Shown here piece by piece: positions 47,601 to 61,190 of a stretch of 64,000 bases of DNA. Made by a program: the position numbers and the translations under genes. Origin of the DNA: Rhypophila decipiens (Eukaryota > Ascomycota > Sordariomycetes > Sordariales > Naviculisporaceae); contig MU858054.1 of NCBI GenBank assembly GCA_033297075.1, positions 1 to 64,000 on the forward strand. Direction: 5' to 3'. Within the stretch, counting starts at the first letter, position 1; each line of letters opens with the position of its first letter. A model generated the notes under the pieces. It was not told where the DNA came from and searched no databases. It was given only the letters and a program-made list of their open reading frames with translations.

Positions 47601-49227
47601 GGCCATTCACTAAATAAATCGTAAAAGGGGAGCCACAAGGCAGGGGAAGGAGAAACAGCCAGAAATGTTCTGGGGGCTGTTCAGCGACAGAGTGGATGAA
47701 GAAAGCACGAGAACACTGTCTCAACTCTGAGGTCAGTGCCCTTTCCCCTGGGCCTGCAGCTATCAGCAAAGTTCCCACCATCTTGTTCTATGCCAGGGCG
47801 AAAAAGGAAAAGGATTCATCTGCAGTTCGATAACTTCAAGAGCCAGTCCCCAAAGGAGACGAGCTAGAGCCTTCAAGCTGCGCCGTCTGGAGATGGACTG
47901 GATGCTAGTGCAGGGGCGGCGAGAGTCCAAGCAGAATCGAGTGAAGTGCTCGATGCGAGAAGGTGTGGTGCTGGTGCAAGTGCATTGGTGCACAATTAGA
48001 GAGCACGGGCCCTCCTCTTGCCCCTGCAGACCCTGCAGTACGGCTTCCCGCGAAACGGGAGGCTCCCTTTTCCCATTGTGGATACCGTGTGAAGGTCGGC
48101 CAACCTTCTGCCAAGCTATTCCGTCAATACCCCTGTCTCCACTATCCACAGCCATTTCCGTTCTGATTCGTGATTTTCTTATCCCAACATCCACATCCCA
48201 CGCCGAAGCCCCGCGAAGATTTGCAACTGTTCGGACGTTTGTGCTTCTGCCCAGGACCATCATGCAGCCAAAAGGATCAGACGCAGGGCTGTCAGGTTAG
48301 CTTCTTTCTCGTTAAGAGACCACCAAGTGCCGCCGCCGCCAAAAATATCTTTTGGGTCTTCTTCCTCTTCTCTTCCTCACTTCAACTCGGTTCGACCATT
48401 TTGGGAGAAACAGTTGCTTTGCTCACCACCGACCCGTCGCTTGCGAATCGAATAACATCGAAACCCATTCGACACGACACTCTCTTTGTTGAGCTTGCTT
48501 TTGCTTTCCTGCCTTGATATTCAGTCCCGCGTCTGTGCATTGGTTTGCCCGGACCTCCTTTCCTTTCGAGTCCAGTCCTCAGGTCGACGAAAGAAGTGTT
48601 TGGTCTTCAGTTGGAAATCCGCTCGTTTTTGTCTGTCGGTACTGTCAATTCACCCGCCTGACATTACCTCACCCATCACAACTTTGGCACCTGTACCGGG
48701 CCGTGTTTTGTCCAGTCTGTCGACATTTGCCGGGAACGACGTTTCGAACCCTTCCAGTCCTTGTCTGTTTTGTGTCCCGACCTCAGCCACTCGGAGACGT
48801 TCACCTTGGATCAGCCTGATATCAACACCGTTCTCTGCCTCCTGATCCGGGTCCCAAAGTCCGGGTCTTGCGCGATCAGCCTCGTTCCGCGGTGCCGTCG
48901 ATCATTACATACGTGTAATTGGGGTCCACTCGGCCGACTCCGTTTTCTGAATTGGGTTCTCCACGCACAATCTCCCGACTTCATCTTCCAGAACACTTGT
49001 GCCAGGCCACCGGATGCACTAAAAGACTCATCAGGGTCCCCATCCCCGTTCTTGTCTCCTCGTCCCGTCTCGGTTCCTCTCGTTATTTACCATCGACACA
49101 TCGTCAAGATTAGCGACTGCAACCTTCTTTCTTGTCATTGACTTTGCTCTCAATTTCCCCTTGGCATCGTTCAGGACACCAACATTTCCCAATTACATAC
49201 CGCAAACTTCATCACCGGCAAGCAAAC
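44633..49227. other. Very long gene-free region, 4.6 kb
   Basis: Spacer between the ABC transporter start (minus) and the hypothetical gene at 49228 (plus), the longest without a recognised gene. It contains the hairpin chain at 47042-47207. Three TACGGAGT-type motifs lie at 45096-45104, 45549-45557 and 45869-45876. Minus-strand frames at 47386-47781 and 47763-48263 have no domain that I recognise. From about 48300 to 49227 the + strand is rich in CT runs, consistent with a long promoter/leader. An unrecognised lncRNA or a fast-evolving spliced gene cannot be excluded. Confidence 0.5.
47042..47207 (+). ncRNA. Candidate structured RNA: chain of hairpins with a three-way junction
   Basis: Five helices fit within 166 bases. 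H1 (47042-47048 with 47054-47060) is 7 bp with loop TAAGG. A 9-bp perfect closing stem pairs 47064-47072 with 47154-47162. It encloses a 9-bp hairpin (47076-47084 with 47090-47098, loop TTGAC) and another 9-bp hairpin (47102-47110 with 47127-47135). H5 (47187-47193 with 47201-47207) is 7 bp with loop TGTTTGT. H1 and H5 each contain one G-U pair that is valid only for + strand RNA, which suggests orientation. A TTTT run overlaps and follows the closing stem. A competing stem, 47061-47068 with 47173-47180, could replace the closing stem. I recognise no known RNA family. Confidence 0.4.
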
Positions 49228-50364
49228 ATGCCTGGCTTAATACCACTTATGCTCGGGTCGGGGAACCGGTCCAGCTTCATATCCCCCCAAGCGTTGCCTC
49301 CCCGTAACTCTAGTCTAGATGCTACAACACAAACACAACGACCGAGAAGCCCGAGGAACCTCAAGAGGTTATCGTTCACTCCGCCGGCTCCTGTTCCCGT
49401 CCCACAAACGCACGCAGAATGGAAGAAGGAAATTGCCGAAATCAAGAGGCTCCATTTTGGCAAGAGGTGGCGTGTATGCTCGGCCAGGTGCAACAAGATT
49501 CTTGATGCCATCAAGGACACGTCCAGCGTCGAACCGCTCTTCCTCGTCTATCTTCACTTCTATGCTGCCACGTCAATGGAGATTTGCGCCCGGCCATTAT
49601 CACCAAGCACTGCCTTCCGAGTTACCCTTCTTCAACAGGCCCAGAAACACTTTTCGAGTGCTGCCGCCCTGGTCACCGCCGCAGAAGAGTCAGCCGTGAG
49701 GAGGATTCGTCCAGCATCTGTCAACTCGTGGGGTTCCAGCTGCCATTCACCTTCAGAGTCTGTCAGCTCCCGGGCATGGACACCAGACACCGAGGTATCG
49801 ACACCAACAGCGCCGTTCTTCTCATTTGATGGTATCAAGGCACAGTCATCGGGTCCAGTGAAGCGAGTCAAGAAGGTATCATTCTCAATTCCCAATGAGC
49901 GCCAGCCTACGCCCGTCCAACGCATGTACGAGCCACTCCACGAGCCACTCGTCCGCCCGGATTCACCCACGTTAGGTTTCGACGACGAGTTCTACCCTCC
50001 AGCATCGGGCCAACGAGACTCGGATATGGCAAAGTTCAGTGAGGTGGAGCTCTCATTACAGCCCATGTCAGAATCCGAAAGGATATCTCTAGAAGAAGAG
50101 GCGTTCATGGCGGCCCGCTCGATCGACCGGTACTGTGACTTGTTGTCGAGCTTCAGGTTCCAGCTGTCCAGGCACTCGGCCTACGTCAGCGATATGCTCA
50201 TGGAGAAGGCCCTTCCAATTCGTTCTGAAACTCCGGACGAGACCCGTGAGCTGGATCGCCAGGCCCGGATCGAGCGCCTCCGCAAGAATGGCTGGCAACG
50301 TAAACGCTTTGATCCCTCGCGGTACGAGGAGCTTTGCGAGATTGTCATCCAAGAGTTGTCTTAG
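49228..50364 (+). CDS. Conserved fungal hypothetical protein
   Basis: Single-exon gene of 378 aa with no domain that I recognise. Residues 1-65 are Ser/Pro-rich and probably disordered. Residues about 70-165 look helical and ordered, starting HAEWKKEIAEIKRLHFGKRW with two cysteines (CSARC) and a hydrophobic PLFLVYLHFYAATSMEI stretch that is too mixed for a membrane helix. A Ser/Thr/Pro linker follows, then a C-terminal helical region rich in charged residues (SLEEEAFMAARSIDRYCDLL, LDRQARIERLRKNGWQRKRF). The pattern of an ordered N-terminal and C-terminal helical block separated by a linker suggests a scaffold or binding protein, but this is inference. The ATG at 49228 was chosen over an in-frame upstream start at 49132, whose extension looks like leader. 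Confidence 0.75.
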   Translation: MPGLIPLMLGSGNRSSFISPQALPPRNSSLDATTQTQRPRSPRNLKRLSFTPPAPVPVPQTHAEWKKEIAEIKRLHFGKRWRVCSARCNKILDAIKDTSSVEPLFLVYLHFYAATSMEICARPLSPSTAFRVTLLQQAQKHFSSAAALVTAAEESAVRRIRPASVNSWGSSCHSPSESVSSRAWTPDTEVSTPTAPFFSFDGIKAQSSGPVKRVKKVSFSIPNERQPTPVQRMYEPLHEPLVRPDSPTLGFDDEFYPPASGQRDSDMAKFSEVELSLQPMSESERISLEEEAFMAARSIDRYCDLLSSFRFQLSRHSAYVSDMLMEKALPIRSETPDETRELDRQARIERLRKNGWQRKRFDPSRYEELCEIVIQELS

Positions 50365-52125
50365 AGATGTTGATAATCTTGAGAAAGAGAAAGAGAATAT
50401 AACCTGTCCATATTTGCAGTTCCACCACTCACCATCACTGTCTCCAGGCAAAGACACACGCAAATATGAGACTGACGATAATGGCAATGACGATAATGAT
50501 ATCACACACACAAGAACACACACACAGTTGTAAGAGAATGATTGTATGACAAGATGATTTTGCGCCAACTGGGGGGACAAGAAAACTGATTCCTTTTTTA
50601 GGTAGTTATTTCCATCTACCTGGCTTACTTACACTGTATATCATCATGTATATGTATGTACGTACGTACTGTTTGTTTTATTTGAGGTTGACAGGCAGAC
50701 CGGCGCGCGCGAGCAAGGATCAAGGGAGCTAATTACCTGACCGGCGGTGTTATTATTTCCTATTCGCAGGTTCTTCCTGTTTGGGATTGGGCTCCAAGGA
50801 GCGTGTGTTTCTTGTTAATTTTATCCTTTTTTTTTTTGTTCGAGGGACCTGGTCTAAGCTTTTGTTAATCTGTAATGGCTTGGTTGCTTGGTTAGCCTGG
50901 TAAAGGTTGCTAGGTTGTATGTACATTCGTCTCGATGATTACCGAGGTTGGCGGTTGAGGTACTCCTGTATTTACTTCTTGGGGAGTTTGTTTATACCAC
51001 TTGGGGGGGAGCAGGTTGTGTTTATACCTATTCACTCAGTTTATGAAAGCTATTCTGATATCAATGACTGAATCTTGGGGTTTACGTTCCTGTCTTGGTG
51101 TTTTATTGTAACTCTGTTAGTTTGACCTGACTGGAAGTCTTGACGCTGGTGATGAGTTTGGCTTCTGGGATTGGTGTCAGGCAAGGATGCCCGCCCATGT
51201 CTAGACATATCGTGCCATATCTTACCCTATCTCGTCATTTTGCTAATGATCGAGGGACATATGTTTCCTTGATAACATGTAAAACAGACTTTGAACAAGT
51301 CGTCTCCACACGTGCCACACATTCCAACTGCTATTAGGACGTCAACTGTTTCTTTGAGTTTCTTTGTTACCGAGGACGTTTGGATATCGGACTTGGTGTA
51401 AGAGCAGAGTATGTCAACGACCAACTACCACCTGCTGTATGATGCGTCGATTTTGGATTTATCTTCTGAGTGTGAATTAGGTACGCATGTTTGCTCCACG
51501 CCCTTATGAATGGACAGGCGCAAGAACGAAAGAAGGGCAAATAAGAGGAGTTGGATTATGCTGGTTATAAATCACATTGGAGATTTAACGGTAACCTTGC
51601 CAGACTTATTATATCATCATATTCTGCTTTTCACAGGGAAGCAAGAGCACTGAGTAGGTAAAAATAGGAAGAGTCACGCCGGTAGGAAGACGAGATCCCA
51701 GCACAATGAAAATTATTTCCAACTTACTAATAACCAGGTACAAATATCGTCAAGCCAAACCGTGTCCAAAAAGTCATACTGTAAAAGCAACCAAGGCTGA
51801 GAAGAGAAGCTTAAGACTATCGAGGTAGGTATCAAACACGCAAGATTGAAACAAAACCCGCAAACAAACACAAGCATGTCGATGGAAAGGAGTGTGTGCA
51901 GTGCCTGTATGAAATAAATACCCCTATATCCTGTGCAAAATAACATGAATGTCTTTGCGTCGACATTGGACATGATTCGAGAAAGATTTCCGCATGCTAC
52001 CAACCCGAGCCAGTGAAATTTGCCCTGATTCGCGGGACAGTTTATCCTCCCATTCTCTTCTTGTATGATTCGTTGGTTCGAACATTTTCCATCTGTCCGT
52101 CCACTCTCTCGTATTATTAGCAGAG
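50365..52125. other. Convergent intergenic region, 1.8 kb
   Basis: Lies between the stop codons of the hypothetical gene and the CaM kinase. It has CA/ACAC runs near 50505-50528, a GTAC/GTAT-rich patch near 50645-50670 and a T11 run near 50826. No gene recognised. Confidence 0.5.
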
Positions 52126-53771
<1,646 letters not shown>

Positions 53772-56051
53772 GATGGAGAGCTCTGCGGGAACAGAGCGGG
53801 AGGGGCGCGCGCCGGAGGACCAGCAGGAACGGGTATGATAAATGGAAGTTTTGGTCGGCGAGCAAAGGCAAACGAGGTCAGTCGCAACGGTAACGGTGTT
53901 GTTCAGTGCTTACCCTTTCTTGCTCGAACACGTTGCTCGAGAAGGAAAGATTTGGCACTAGAAAGGGCGGTCGACCGAGAGAGAGAAAGTAGAAAGCGGC
54001 TGAGGGAAGCTGAAGGCTCTACCCAAAAGCGCCTCAGGTCGGTATGGTCTGCGAAAGGAGGGGAGGGCGACACTGTCAGAGAAAGGTGACTCCTTGGCAG
54101 CGATAGGTCGGGCTGTTTTTGGGTGGACGCTGTTGGAGGGGGGCAGAAGGAGGGGTTGTTGACAGGCACCACTTGTGGTGATTTCTTAGGTTGTCACGGA
54201 GAGAGCTGGTACCATATTATACTGATTAGCTCGAGATTAGGTACTGTACCCCACACAGGGGAGAGCAAGACTAATGATTTCTACCGAAAGAGGGTCCCGG
54301 TGGGGGTATCGGTACATACAAGCGGAGTGTCCCGTAAAATGAGTACTTGGTTGGGTGCTGTATGAGCTGCGGCGGGTCCAGTTGAGCCGTTAAGGTTGTC
54401 GGCTTCGGGCAGCAGTTGTGATTTCAGAGACAAATAACAAGCCGGGTCCAAGCAAAGCGAAAAGGCTGCATCGCCTTCGTGAACAGGCCGAAAACGAAGC
54501 GATTTATGTCTCTCTTGTTGTCCTCGACGTGGACAGTTCATCCAAGAGTCTTGAGGGATCCAGTGGAGTCAAAGATGCTGGACCTGGGCAGTGAATCCTA
54601 GGCCTGGAGGCTGGGCAGTGCTCAGCCTGCCCACCCCTCACACAAGCAGACCAGGCTTTGTTCTCATTTGGCGAAACGAGATCGCCTTGCCAGAGGGTGT
54701 GTGAAGAGAAGGATGGGCACCTCCAGTTTCACGCACCTGCAACGGGATTCCTTTCAGAGACAGAACATGCTCTCCGCGCCAAATGATGACGGCCGAGCCG
54801 CACACCGGCAGCAGCGTCTGGTACACTTGGGTCATCATGGACCGGGTTGAGGAGCTTCAGGAGGCCCAACCGTAAAGAGCCAGGAACCCAATTCGTAGGC
54901 CTTGTGCTACGAGCCGCAATGTCCGCTGCAAGGCACAACGAGAAGCCATGTCAGATCGCCACGAGGTTCGGCGAGAATATCATGAGTTCCTACCCGGGAA
55001 GAGAAATAGCGAGTTTGAAGTTGTGCTGCAGTGGTTAAAATTGGTAGCTCCAAACTCCGTCGGCCAATAGTGGCTCAGCTTCAAATTCAACCTCAGCAGT
55101 ATATCCATTCCGGGCAGAGAGATACTCCATCATATATGAAGTACGGATAGGGATATGATCATCACAAGTCTGAGCCTGCGGAATTGGTGATGGGAGGGTT
55201 GCATGTGGCTGGACCCTTTTAAGCTCTCCATCATAACCTGTCCTCCCCGAAGCACTTGAAACTGTTGATCCATACCCAGTTAGACGCCGTGGGTGCTCCC
55301 GATCTCACACACAGCCTCAATACAGACTGACTGACTTATACACTTACGTCTGTACCTTAAAACGCCCATTCAGCCTTTACTCGAAAGGCCAAGCTCCCAC
55401 GTTATCCCATATCAAGTCATCTCAAGAGGTATCATATTCTTTCTAGAACATCCCAGATCGAAGGCAACGAGCCTCTTTCTCGTTCTCAGAAGGCTGACCG
55501 GGTCAATGACATCGGTAGGTGGGGCTGGTTAGAACGACAGACGCCCCGCGCTCCCGCACCTTGGATCCCGCTGAATCGGTTCCTCACTGCTGGGTTAGGT
55601 TAAGGTAGGGCCGCCGGCCACGGGGGCACACGTGCGGGAGCCAAACTTTCTTCCATACAGGCATGCACCGCTTTCTAGCCTGGCTCATGTCCCGCATTCC
55701 TATTAACAACTGACCAATTCTTACTATTTCCTATAATCGTGAAAAGACGTGGCGAGGGTGTTGCCGCATCTGATATCATCTTTTTTCCCTCTCCTCGTTC
55801 TTATTGTCCCCGGAAACTGGGGTAGTATCCGTATTCCTGACCCTTTCAGATCGATCGTCATCCCACCCTCCTAGCCGCTTAAGGCCTCCCCGCCTGACCC
55901 CGCCATCATCAAAGCTTCGCTGTTCCTCCCTTTCCTTGCCGCCTGCCTAGCTTCGTTGGTCGCAGCCCACCCTCGAGATTGTCTCCCTTGACATCTCTGA
56001 GCCATTGTCGTTGGCTTCAAGCCGGAAAACATCGGCATCAGCGATATCAAC
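53772..56051. other. Divergent intergenic region, 2.3 kb
   Basis: Lies between the starts of the CaM kinase (minus) and the UBE2W-type E2 (plus). Purine-rich patches near 53960-54080 may belong to the kinase leader. No gene, tRNA or repeat recognised. Confidence 0.5.
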
Positions 56052-56729
56052 ATGGCTCCGTTCGCTCCGAAAAGACTGGCAAAGGAGTTGCAGAAGGTTA
56101 GCTTCCTGTTCCGCCCCCCAAGTCCCACACCGTGACACAGCTTTACCGAGCGGTGTATCCGTTAATATCATGAGGGCACACACCTCCGCTGAATGGGCTG
56201 ATGGCTGACACGGAGCAAAAACCTCCCGCTCGCTGGTATCAGATAATAGTCTCTCTCCCGCCGGGCATCGAGCTAGTCCAGTATGACAACTTCGAGGAAT
56301 GGCACCTAGACATAAAGGTGCTGGACGACAACCCGCTCTACAGAGACCAAACTTACCGTCTCAAGTTCAAGTTTGGCGCACAATATCCCATCGGTATGTA
56401 CCGGATATGATACCATCAAATACATGATCAACCGTTCTCCTAACCCGAAATATCTGGTAGAACCGCCCGAAGTGGTGTTCGTCAAACTCCCCGACCGACC
56501 GATTCCTATACATCCCCATATCTACTCGAATGGCATCATTTGCCTCGATCTTTTGGGCAACCAGGGCTGGAGTCCCGTGCAGAACGTCGAGAGCATATGC
56601 ATGAGTCTGCAGAGCATGTTGACCGGAAACACCAAGAACGAGCGGCCACCGGGAGACGAGGAGTTCGTGCGCGGCAACAGGCTTCGCCCGAAAGACATTG
56701 ATTTTTACTATCACGACAACAACGTTTGA
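56052..56729 (+). CDS. UBE2W-type ubiquitin-conjugating enzyme
   Basis: E2 of the UBE2W/Ubc16 group, which can attach ubiquitin to the alpha-amino group of substrates. Exons 56052-56096, 56216-56393 and 56461-56729 encode 163 aa. The family's variant active-site context is clear: IHPHIYSNGIICLDLL, with HPH in place of the usual HPN and the catalytic cysteine near residue 102, followed by WSPVQNVESICMSLQSML. The C-terminus ends in a YYHDNN segment like that of UBE2W, instead of the usual C-terminal helices. The first intron acceptor (GAG at 56213-56215) is a weak consensus, so the join around residue 15 (ELQK-QKPPARWY) is the least certain part. Confidence 0.88.
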
Positions 56730-57532
56730 GACATAAGGGCATGGCGGCTGTATAAGAGTATTCTTGGTTTACGGATATTATCGTGCGATTTAAGGGACCC
56801 CCGGGAGGCGTTTTCTATCTATATATCCTTCTTACGCGACTTGGTGGTTTTTGGTTTTGGGAGATTCAGGCATACTGGTATCTGCATGCAAAACATTAAC
56901 CTGTGTATAAAGGGTCTATCTGCTTTTGATTTTAGAGATGAGCATACGTCACCGCATTGCGAGGTTCTGGCATATATGAAAAATGGTGACGGGAAGGGGT
57001 ACTTCCCCACAGTCTTGCTGTCTAAACAATTTATCTTTTCTGGGTTGCGGCCCGAATTTGGGATCTCCTATCTTCAAAGTCATCTGTGGAGGGCGTCGGC
57101 ATGGAGCGGATAACCCGTATTCCAATAGGATCTAAGAGTGAACAGATCGTTGGAGGGAAGAATGAAATGAACATATATAAATGAAAGTGATATTACTTTG
57201 GAAGATTCACAAAAACGGCTTCTCGAGAAGTTTATAGACAAGTACCAGGAAACATGAATTGTAGTGCTCTGCGTGTGTGTAGAAGGCATCTACGGTATGA
57301 CGATGGGCCCCACTTTCGATGCACCGAGAGTGGGACATTCGGTGAAGCTTGAACTGTCACTTCACTGAACCTAACCAAAGTCAGCATGCGCCCCACCAAA
57401 CTGCCCAGGAACTGGGGAAGCTCGCACGCCAAGACATGACCTCCCTTACCTCAAGCTGCGACATTCAACTGCTTCAAGGGTCTACTGAACTCAACACACC
57501 GAGTCGTCGCATGGAGACGGAAGCTCATCATC
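56730..57532. other. Intergenic region
   Basis: About 0.8 kb between the E2 stop codon and VPS33. No gene or notable repeat recognised; it must contain the E2 3' end and the VPS33 promoter. Confidence 0.5.
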
Positions 57533-59873
57533 ATGGCTCCCCAACCGAGCTTTGATACCGAACAGGTCAGAGACAAGGCTCGGAAAGATCTCTTGTATCT
57601 TCTTGAAGGGGTAAGTCTGTGATCATCACGTGTTATTTGGTCATCTCACTTCACTGACCCAGGTCGTTGCCCCGTTAAATCGCCCAACGAGGCTTGCCGA
57701 TCTTGACATTGTTGACTTTACTGAACTAACAATAGAGTTGTTTGTTCCACCATTAGGTCCGCGGGAAGAAAAACCTCGTCATCGAGAAGAATCTGGCTGG
57801 TCCTCTGGGAGTTATTGTGAAGGCATCGACATTGAGAGACTACGGGGTCGACAACTTCTTCTTTCTCGAGAATGACAACACGGATACGAGCCAGCGCAAT
57901 GTCGTCTTTATCGCCCGCGGCGAGTGTGGTCGACATGCTCACGCCATAGCAGGTTAGCTACACTCCCTCGGCCCTCGACACACATGCACTCATCGCCAGG
58001 TCTATCACTGAGGCATGCTGACCCTTGCCATTACATGCTAACCTCTCGACAGCCCAGATAAGGCGACTTCAGCATGAGAGCCAATCCCCTCACGAATTCC
58101 ACGTTTTTTGGGTCCCCCGACGGACTTTACTCTCCAACAAGGTGCTGGAAGAGGCAGGTGTGCTTGGTGACACTAATGTCGCCGAGCTACCGCTATTCTT
58201 CTTTCCCTTGGAGAAGGATGTTCTCTCGCTGGAACTGGACGACTCATTCCGCGATCTATACCTAGCCAAAGACCCGACGCCAGTGTTTCTTCTCTCAAAA
58301 GCCCTGATGGAAATCCAACAAAAGCATGGACTGTTCCCTCGCATCATTGGCAAGGGTGAAAACGCGAAAAGGGTCGCTGAGCTTCTTTCTCGGATGCGAC
58401 AGGAGCTATTGGCCGGCGAAGACGCCCACGAGACGGACAAGATCGGTCTCACACCCAGCAACACGACAGAAAGCGTCATCATTATCGACCGAGAAGTCGA
58501 TTTTGTCACACCTCTCCTCACACAGCTGACCTACGAAGGATTAATAGACGAAGTGTTCACGATTCAACACAATCAAACCGACGTCGACTCAACAATTGTC
58601 GGCGCTTCACCACAAGCCGTAGCCCCCGGTGCGTCAACGGCCGCCTCAGCTGCCAGCTCTACGAACGGCCAAAGCCGAAAACGCAAAATCCAGCTCGACG
58701 CCTCAGATAAGCTGTATGAACAGGTCCGTGATATGAACTTTGCTGTTGTTGGGCCCCAGCTCAGCAAATTCGCACATCGGTTGAAGGGTGATTTCGAAAG
58801 TCGGCATACCTCCAAAACCACGGCAGAGCTCACGGAATTCGTGAAGAAGCTGCCAGGCTATCAAGCGGAGCAACAAAGTCTCAAGATCCATACTGGTTTA
58901 GCAGAGGACATTATGAAATACACCCGATCAGACACGTTCGAGAAAATCTTGGAGGTTCAGCAAAATCTGGCTGCTGGTGCAGACCCATCGTCGCAGTTCG
59001 AGGCAATCGAGGAGTTGATTGCTCGGGACGCTCCCTTACCACTTGTGCTACGACTTCTGTGTGTATATTCATGCATATCAGGCGGGATCAAGACCAAAGA
59101 ATTCGACCATTTTCGGAGACTCGTACTGCAGGGGTATGGGTATCAGCACCTGCTCACTCTTCATAATCTCGAGAAGCTCCAGATGTTCCTGTCAAGATCG
59201 TCGCCTTTGGCCTCTATGATCCCAATGACAGGCTCAACCGAGGCTGCCGGCAGCAAGACGAATTATACATATCTACGGAAACAACTGCGTCTGATTGTCG
59301 ACGAAGTAAATGAGAGTGATCCTAACGACATTGCATATGTCTACAGCGGCTACGCGCCGTTGTCGATCCGCCTAGTCCAGTGCGTGCTGCAGAAACAATA
59401 CCTCTTATCGATTACACGCGGGAACGGAATAACGGGGGCAACACCGGCGGGCAGTGGCGCACAAGGATGGAGAGGATTCGATGATGCGATCAAACATGCC
59501 AGAGGACCCACGTTTGATGAGGTGCAGAAGGGCGAGGACAAGGCGGTCAAGGCCCGGGCACTTTTATCAGGGGGCGGTGACAAGAAGACGGTATTCGTCG
59601 TGTTTGTTGGAGGCATCAGTTTTACAGAGATCGCGGCATTGCGCTTCATTGCGAAACAAGAGCAAGGTACGTGATGGAGTACTGACTGGGCGCGGAATGT
59701 GTTTTCTGTCGAGATTCTTGCTAACCGCTTCTTGTTTGTCCCTTCACACAGGTCGGAGAAACATTGTCATAATCACGACATCGATTATAAGCGGGAATAG
59801 GATGATGGATGCCGCGGTCGAGAAGGGTACGTTTGAGAAGGAGGCACCGCGCGCTCGCGGGGCATCAGAATAA
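57533..59873 (+). CDS. VPS33: Vacuolar sorting protein VPS33 (Sec1/Munc18 family)
   Basis: SM-family core subunit of the HOPS and CORVET tethering complexes, templating SNARE assembly for endosome and vacuole fusion. Exons 57533-57610, 57757-57952, 58053-59666 and 59752-59873 encode 669 aa. The N-terminal domain starts with the family-like GKKNLVIEKNLAGPLGVIVK and VDNFFFLEN. Central landmarks are VIIIDREVDFVTPLLTQLTYEGLIDE, typical of SM proteins, FAVVGPQLSKFAHRLKG and LRLLCVYSCISGGIKTKEFD. The C-terminus holds VFVVFVGGISFTEIAALRF and, after the last intron, NIVIITTSIISGNRMMDA. An Ala/Ser/Gln-rich, basic insertion (about residues 288-318, around the VGASPQAV segment) lies in domain 3a and is probably a disordered loop. 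Conserved blocks favour VPS33 over VPS45 or Sly1. Confidence 0.9.
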
Positions 59874-61190
59874 TCGGTTTGAATAGCGAGGAGCATGTCG
59901 TTTCTCCATACCCATTTGATACACAAGAAGAGATAGAGATGTTCTGAAGGCTTCCATGTGACTCGAATTGATTATATCGGACCGTATGCTCGGTGATCTC
60001 TCACGATGTATTTCGACTCGGATAGGGGTTGTCGTCGAAGTCAGTACCATATACGGATGGACCTGGAAATAAGCTGGACTCCAATTCAGTCTCGAGTACT
60101 ATATTTATGGAGTAGACTTCGAATCTTGATAGAGATCCATCCGCAGATATAGCAAGAATACAAAACACAAAGAAAATGCAGATGTTGAAACGACAAGGGT
60201 GCGTACGATCGCCTTCGCCCGGAAGTTCGATGGAGTTGAAAAATGTCCCCCTCATCTTCCCCCCTATTGGGCAGCTCACGTGATGGCACTTTGGCACTGA
60301 AAATGGTTCAATGCACCCTGCAAGTCCCGGCTCCAGCAGCGCTGAGCTTGTTCGCGAATCGCTGTGGAGCAATTGCAACTGAACGATTTACCAGTAACAG
60401 ATGTTATCAAATACCAGACCTTATTGATCCCATCTCATGATTCCCATCGAACGGCCACCTGCCTGCCAGACACCTACTACATATCGGCTTCGCAACACAT
60501 GATATCTCTTGCACCGAACATTCCATCTTAATTCACCAGAGGACGCGACCCTCCTTTGCCTTCCCCGGAAGGTGTCTTTTTTAATGTAATATTTGTCTTG
60601 TAATCACCTCGATATTTTACCCACGTCGTTCTCTTTACCACCTTCTTTTTTTTTATCCTTTCCCGGAGTGTCAGGGTCACTAAAAATTGGCCGTTCGAGG
60701 TAATTTTTGCTTCCCTTTCCTTTCCCATTCCCATGAAAGTTTCCCCACAACATCCATCCCCTTAACCTGATCTCTTCCTGACCAGGTCACTGACCACTCC
60801 GGGCATATTCAGAGAGATTTCAGTCAAGGTAATTCCATCTATCAGCCAGCCAGCCCATGGAACAAAGCTACACACATCACTGGTCCCGCACACTTCTATT
60901 ATATCGGATTGCTGATCTTGTCCCACTCCAATTCTAGATAGAGATCCAGCCTCGCCTTGCTTTATACAACGTCCCAGAGTCGATTTTTCCTGGACGAGGT
61001 TTGGGACGGTCAACAGGAAATACAAGAAAAGCCGGCTGCTCCCCATCTCAGTCTCAGGTACACATCTGCGGCGTCTTATGGACCAAAGTCGAGCTCGGCG
61101 TCAGCAACGACGACCAACCATCACATATCCTGTCATATCCTGTCCACCACTTGTGCTCCCCGTCGCGGGACCTTCCCAGACACTTCCGAT
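59874..61190. other. Intergenic region before LSD1
   Basis: About 1.3 kb between VPS33 and LSD1. It has T-rich runs near 60575-60660, as in fungal leaders. A frame open from 60957 continues into LSD1 but has no good upstream ATG. No other gene recognised. Confidence 0.5.

Noticed and set aside
47386..48263. Two overlapping minus-strand frames (131 and 166 codons)
   Set aside because: Considered as exons of one gene, but no domain and no splice pair giving a family-like protein was seen.
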